DNA of 24,918 nucleotides from Pararoseburia sp963661325. GTDB taxonomy: Bacteria > Bacillota > Clostridia > Lachnospirales > Lachnospiraceae. Each line of letters starts with the position of its first letter. The stretch's first letter is position 1. The stretch spans positions 1 to 24,918 of the forward strand of contig CAVLBP010000025.1 of NCBI GenBank assembly GCA_963661325.1, in the 5' to 3' direction. The position numbers and the translations under genes are program-made. Below, one piece after another: positions 23,863 to 24,918 of the stretch. The notes beneath the pieces are model-generated. The model was given only the letters and a program-made list of their open reading frames with translations, was not told where the DNA came from and did no database searches.

Positions 23863-23944
23863 TATGACTTTTTCCATAGGCAACGCCCATAGAAAAACAA
23901 GTCAATCCAAATGTCACAACAGACATGAAATCAACAATGCTCAT
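23849..23944 (-). CDS. 31-residue membrane peptide, candidate type I toxin
   Basis: The peptide begins MSIVDFMSVVTFGLTCFSMG and ends VAYGKSHKKKE. It has one hydrophobic helix (about residues 3-23) and a short, strongly basic tail, the usual form of small pore-forming toxins of type I modules. The Shine-Dalgarno GGAGGG (23953-23958 on the complement) is 8-9 bp before the ATG at 23944-23942; another in-frame ATG two codons upstream is too close to it. The gene has a promoter at 24061-24089 and a leader of about 110 nt with several hairpins. A short RNA is transcribed against its 3' end. No homologue can be named with certainty; a non-toxic small membrane protein is the alternative. Confidence 0.7.
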   Translation of the reverse strand: MSIVDFMSVVTFGLTCFSMGVAYGKSHKKKE

Positions 23945-23970
23945 AAGCATCACCCTCCTTTTTATGTATT

Positions 23971-23991
23971 CTCTCAATGAGAGGATCATTG
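23971..23991 (-). promoter_or_regulatory. Leader hairpins next to the peptide gene's Shine-Dalgarno
   Basis: On the minus transcript, CAATGA-TCCTC-TCATTG (23991-23975) forms a perfect 6 bp stem with the loop TCCTC. An alternative, mutually exclusive hairpin is CTCTC-ATT-GAGAG (23983-23971). The pyrimidine run TCCTCTC lies 16-27 nt upstream of the Shine-Dalgarno and can pair with part of it (GAGGG/CTCTC). This suggests the site can be masked by leader folding, as in other type I toxin mRNAs. Confidence 0.5.
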
Positions 23992-24060
23992 TTTAGAGGG
24001 TTGCCCCTCTTAATTTAAAAGAGGGCATAACCGCCTACCGCTTGGTAGCACCATAAATTG

Positions 24061-24089
24061 ATTATAGAATAGTATCACAAAAATAACAA
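24061..24089 (-). promoter_or_regulatory. Sigma-A promoter of the small-peptide mRNA
   Basis: Read on the minus strand, TTGTTA (24089-24084), a 17 bp spacer, and a perfect TATAAT (24066-24061). The predicted start near 24054 places GGTGCTACC at the very 5' end of the mRNA. The region upstream is A+T-rich. Confidence 0.8.
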
Positions 24090-24111
24090 TAAAAATTTTA
24101 CAAGAAAGTGT

Positions 24112-24137
24112 TAAGTATTGGAAAATGTCTCCGATAT
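24112..24137 (+). promoter_or_regulatory. Sigma-28 promoter of the flagellin gene
   Basis: TAAG (24112-24115), a 15 bp spacer and a perfect CCGATAT (24131-24137) match the SigD consensus TAAA-N15-CCGATAT with one mismatch. The predicted start near 24144 gives a leader of about 120 nt. It lies only 23 bp from the oppositely oriented peptide promoter. Confidence 0.9.
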
Positions 24138-24148
24138 AGAAAGTACAA

Positions 24149-24255
24149 GGGCAAGAAATACTTGCCCGTGAGGAAGCCCGAGCGTGTACGGCGAGGGCTG
24201 ACTCACTGATAATCAATCACATCTGTCATGGAGGACAGATTATATTCAAGGAGGA
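24149..24255 (+). promoter_or_regulatory. Structured flagellin leader with CsrA-type binding sites
   Basis: Three stem-loops precede the start codon. The first is GGGCAAG-AAATA-CTTGCCC (24149-24167). The second is GTGAG/CTCAC (24168-24172, 24202-24206) and AGCCC/GGGCT (24175-24179, 24195-24199), separated by a symmetric GA/GA internal loop. The third is ATCTGTC-ATGGAG-GACAGAT (24221-24240), with GGA in the hexaloop, the preferred form of a CsrA site. The Shine-Dalgarno AAGGAGGA (24248-24255) supplies overlapping GGA motifs 8 nt further on. A CsrA dimer bridging the two would block ribosome binding. The structures are seen; CsrA binding is inferred from the known hag leader mechanism. Confidence 0.8.
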
Positions 24256-24262
24256 ATGAATT

Positions 24263-24918
24263 ATGGTAGTACAACACAACATGCAGGCAGCAAACGCTAG
24301 CCGAGTTCTTAACGTAACAGCAGGTCAACAGGCAAAGAGCACAGAGAAGTTATCTTCTGGATACAAGATCAACCGTGCAGCAGATGATGCAGCAGGTCTT
24401 TCAATTTCTGAGAAGATGCGTAAACAGATCAGAGGTCTGGATCGTGCTTCAACAAATGCACAGGATGGTGTATCTGCAGTGCAGACAGCAGAAGGTGCTT
24501 TAAATGAAGTACACTCAATGCTCCAGAGAATGAATGAGTTGGCAGTTCAGGCAGCCAACGGCACAAACTCTTCTACAGACGTAGGATCTATCAGTGATGA
24601 AGTACAGCAGTTGAAGACAGAGATCAATCGTATTGCTAATACAACAGATTTCAATGGTAAGTATATGTTGAAAGCAGGTGGCGGTGATACTAAGATTTAT
24701 GTTGGATACACAACGGATGAGACCAACAATGAAATTACAATTAAGTCTCAGAATTTGAATAATGTAGCAACTAGCATTGGTGGATCCTTCACAGATGCAG
24801 CAGGAGCAAAAACTCTTTTGGGCAATGTTTCTACTGCAATCGAGACAGTATCTAAGATGAGATCTGAATTTGGTGCTGTTCAGAACAGACTTGAGCATAC
24901 CATCGACAACTTGGATAA
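24263..24918 (+). CDS. fliC: Flagellin, 3' end outside the window
   Basis: This is the filament subunit, exported with FliS and assembled under FliD. The N-terminal D0/D1 region is diagnostic: VVQHNMQAANASRVLNVTAG, then STEKLSSGYKINRAADDAAG and EKMRKQIRGLD. The Toll-like receptor 5 contact region reads MLQRMNELAVQAAN. After the DFNGKYML segment the variable part is very short (about 60 residues), and the chain returns to the C-terminal D1 helix (VSKMRSEFGAVQNRLEHTIDNLD), where the window ends after 218 codons. The whole protein is thus probably under 280 residues. No cysteine appears, unlike the junction proteins. Codon use is more uniform (GCA, ACA, AAG, CAG) than in neighbours, as for a very highly expressed gene. 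Confidence 0.96.
   Translation, partial: MVVQHNMQAANASRVLNVTAGQQAKSTEKLSSGYKINRAADDAAGLSISEKMRKQIRGLDRASTNAQDGVSAVQTAEGALNEVHSMLQRMNELAVQAANGTNSSTDVGSISDEVQQLKTEINRIANTTDFNGKYMLKAGGGDTKIYVGYTTDETNNEITIKSQNLNNVATSIGGSFTDAAGAKTLLGNVSTAIETVSKMRSEFGAVQNRLEHTIDNLD

Larger units (their letters stand above)
23780..24052. repeat. Imperfect inverted repeat bounding the small-peptide locus
   Basis: The left arm (23780-23805) is GGTGCTACC-GATAGA-CGGTT-GCCCTC. The right arm (24021-24052), read on the minus strand, is GGTGCTACC-AAGCGGTAGG-CGGTT-AT-GCCCTC. Twenty bases match in three blocks. Thus the two convergent RNAs begin with nearly the same sequence, and a full-length minus transcript has 5' and 3' ends complementary to each other. 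A T-run (AAAAA at 23775-23779 on the plus strand) follows the last block on the minus strand. Confidence 0.85.

Noticed and set aside
23780..24052. Terminal inverted repeats of a miniature transposable element
   Set aside because: The arms could be read as terminal repeats, but no target-site duplication flanks them (AAAAA on the left, ATAAA on the right), and promoters, terminator and peptide gene explain the structure better.
24168..24206. Kink-turn in the second flagellin-leader hairpin
   Set aside because: The GA/GA internal loop is symmetric and lacks the three-base bulge that defines a kink-turn.
24010..24216. 68-residue frame on the minus strand over the flagellin promoter
   Set aside because: It runs across the sigma-28 promoter, the peptide promoter and the leader hairpins, has no convincing ribosome binding site and no recognisable motif.
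24256..24262. Out-of-frame ATG just before the flagellin start
   Set aside because: It abuts the Shine-Dalgarno, opens only a 14-codon frame, and the flagellin N-terminus clearly begins at 24263.

Overview
The window comes from a motile, anaerobic Gram-positive bacterium, most likely a Lachnospiraceae member (Roseburia/Agathobacter-like). The grounds are strong AGGAGG-type ribosome binding sites, Firmicutes LexA-type and sigma-28 (SigD)-type promoters, an iron-sulfur two-subunit L-serine dehydratase, a Y-family polymerase paired with a YolD-like protein, and a late flagellar cluster of Clostridia type that includes fliW and csrA. The genus is an inference. No rRNA, tRNA, CRISPR array, prophage or insertion sequence was seen.

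Region 1 (1-5895) holds housekeeping and stress genes. They are the 3' part of a sensor histidine kinase, a DUF1275 membrane protein, a LexA-box promoter driving a TTG-started translesion polymerase and its overlapping YolD-like partner, a YqeY-family protein, and sdaAB-sdaAA. Region 2 (5898-11100) is a sugar-use locus: an AraC regulator divergent from a family 2 glycoside hydrolase and a GPH-type sugar:cation symporter, closed by a strong terminator.

Region 3 (11237-24918) is chemotaxis and late flagellar assembly: an integral-membrane chemoreceptor, then flgM-flgN-flgK-flgK-flgL-fliW-csrA, then flaG-fliD-fliS-fliT-like, then flagellin (cut by the window end). Three promoters with a TAA(G/T)-N15-(G)(C/T)CGATA pattern, before flgM, flaG and flagellin, fit control by sigma-28, whose inhibitor FlgM is encoded here. 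FliW, CsrA and flagellin form the known partner-switch that couples flagellin translation to secretion. The flagellin leader carries a hairpin with GGA in its loop, plus GGA motifs on the Shine-Dalgarno, as expected of a CsrA target.

The most interesting find is a compact, unannotated locus at 23738-24089, between the fliT-like gene and flagellin. It encodes a 31-residue single-membrane-span peptide on the minus strand (23849-23944) with its own promoter, and a convergent plus-strand RNA of about 90 nt with a consensus promoter and terminator. The ends of the peptide mRNA are complementary to each other. This has the layout of a type I toxin-antitoxin module, embedded in a flagellar gene cluster.
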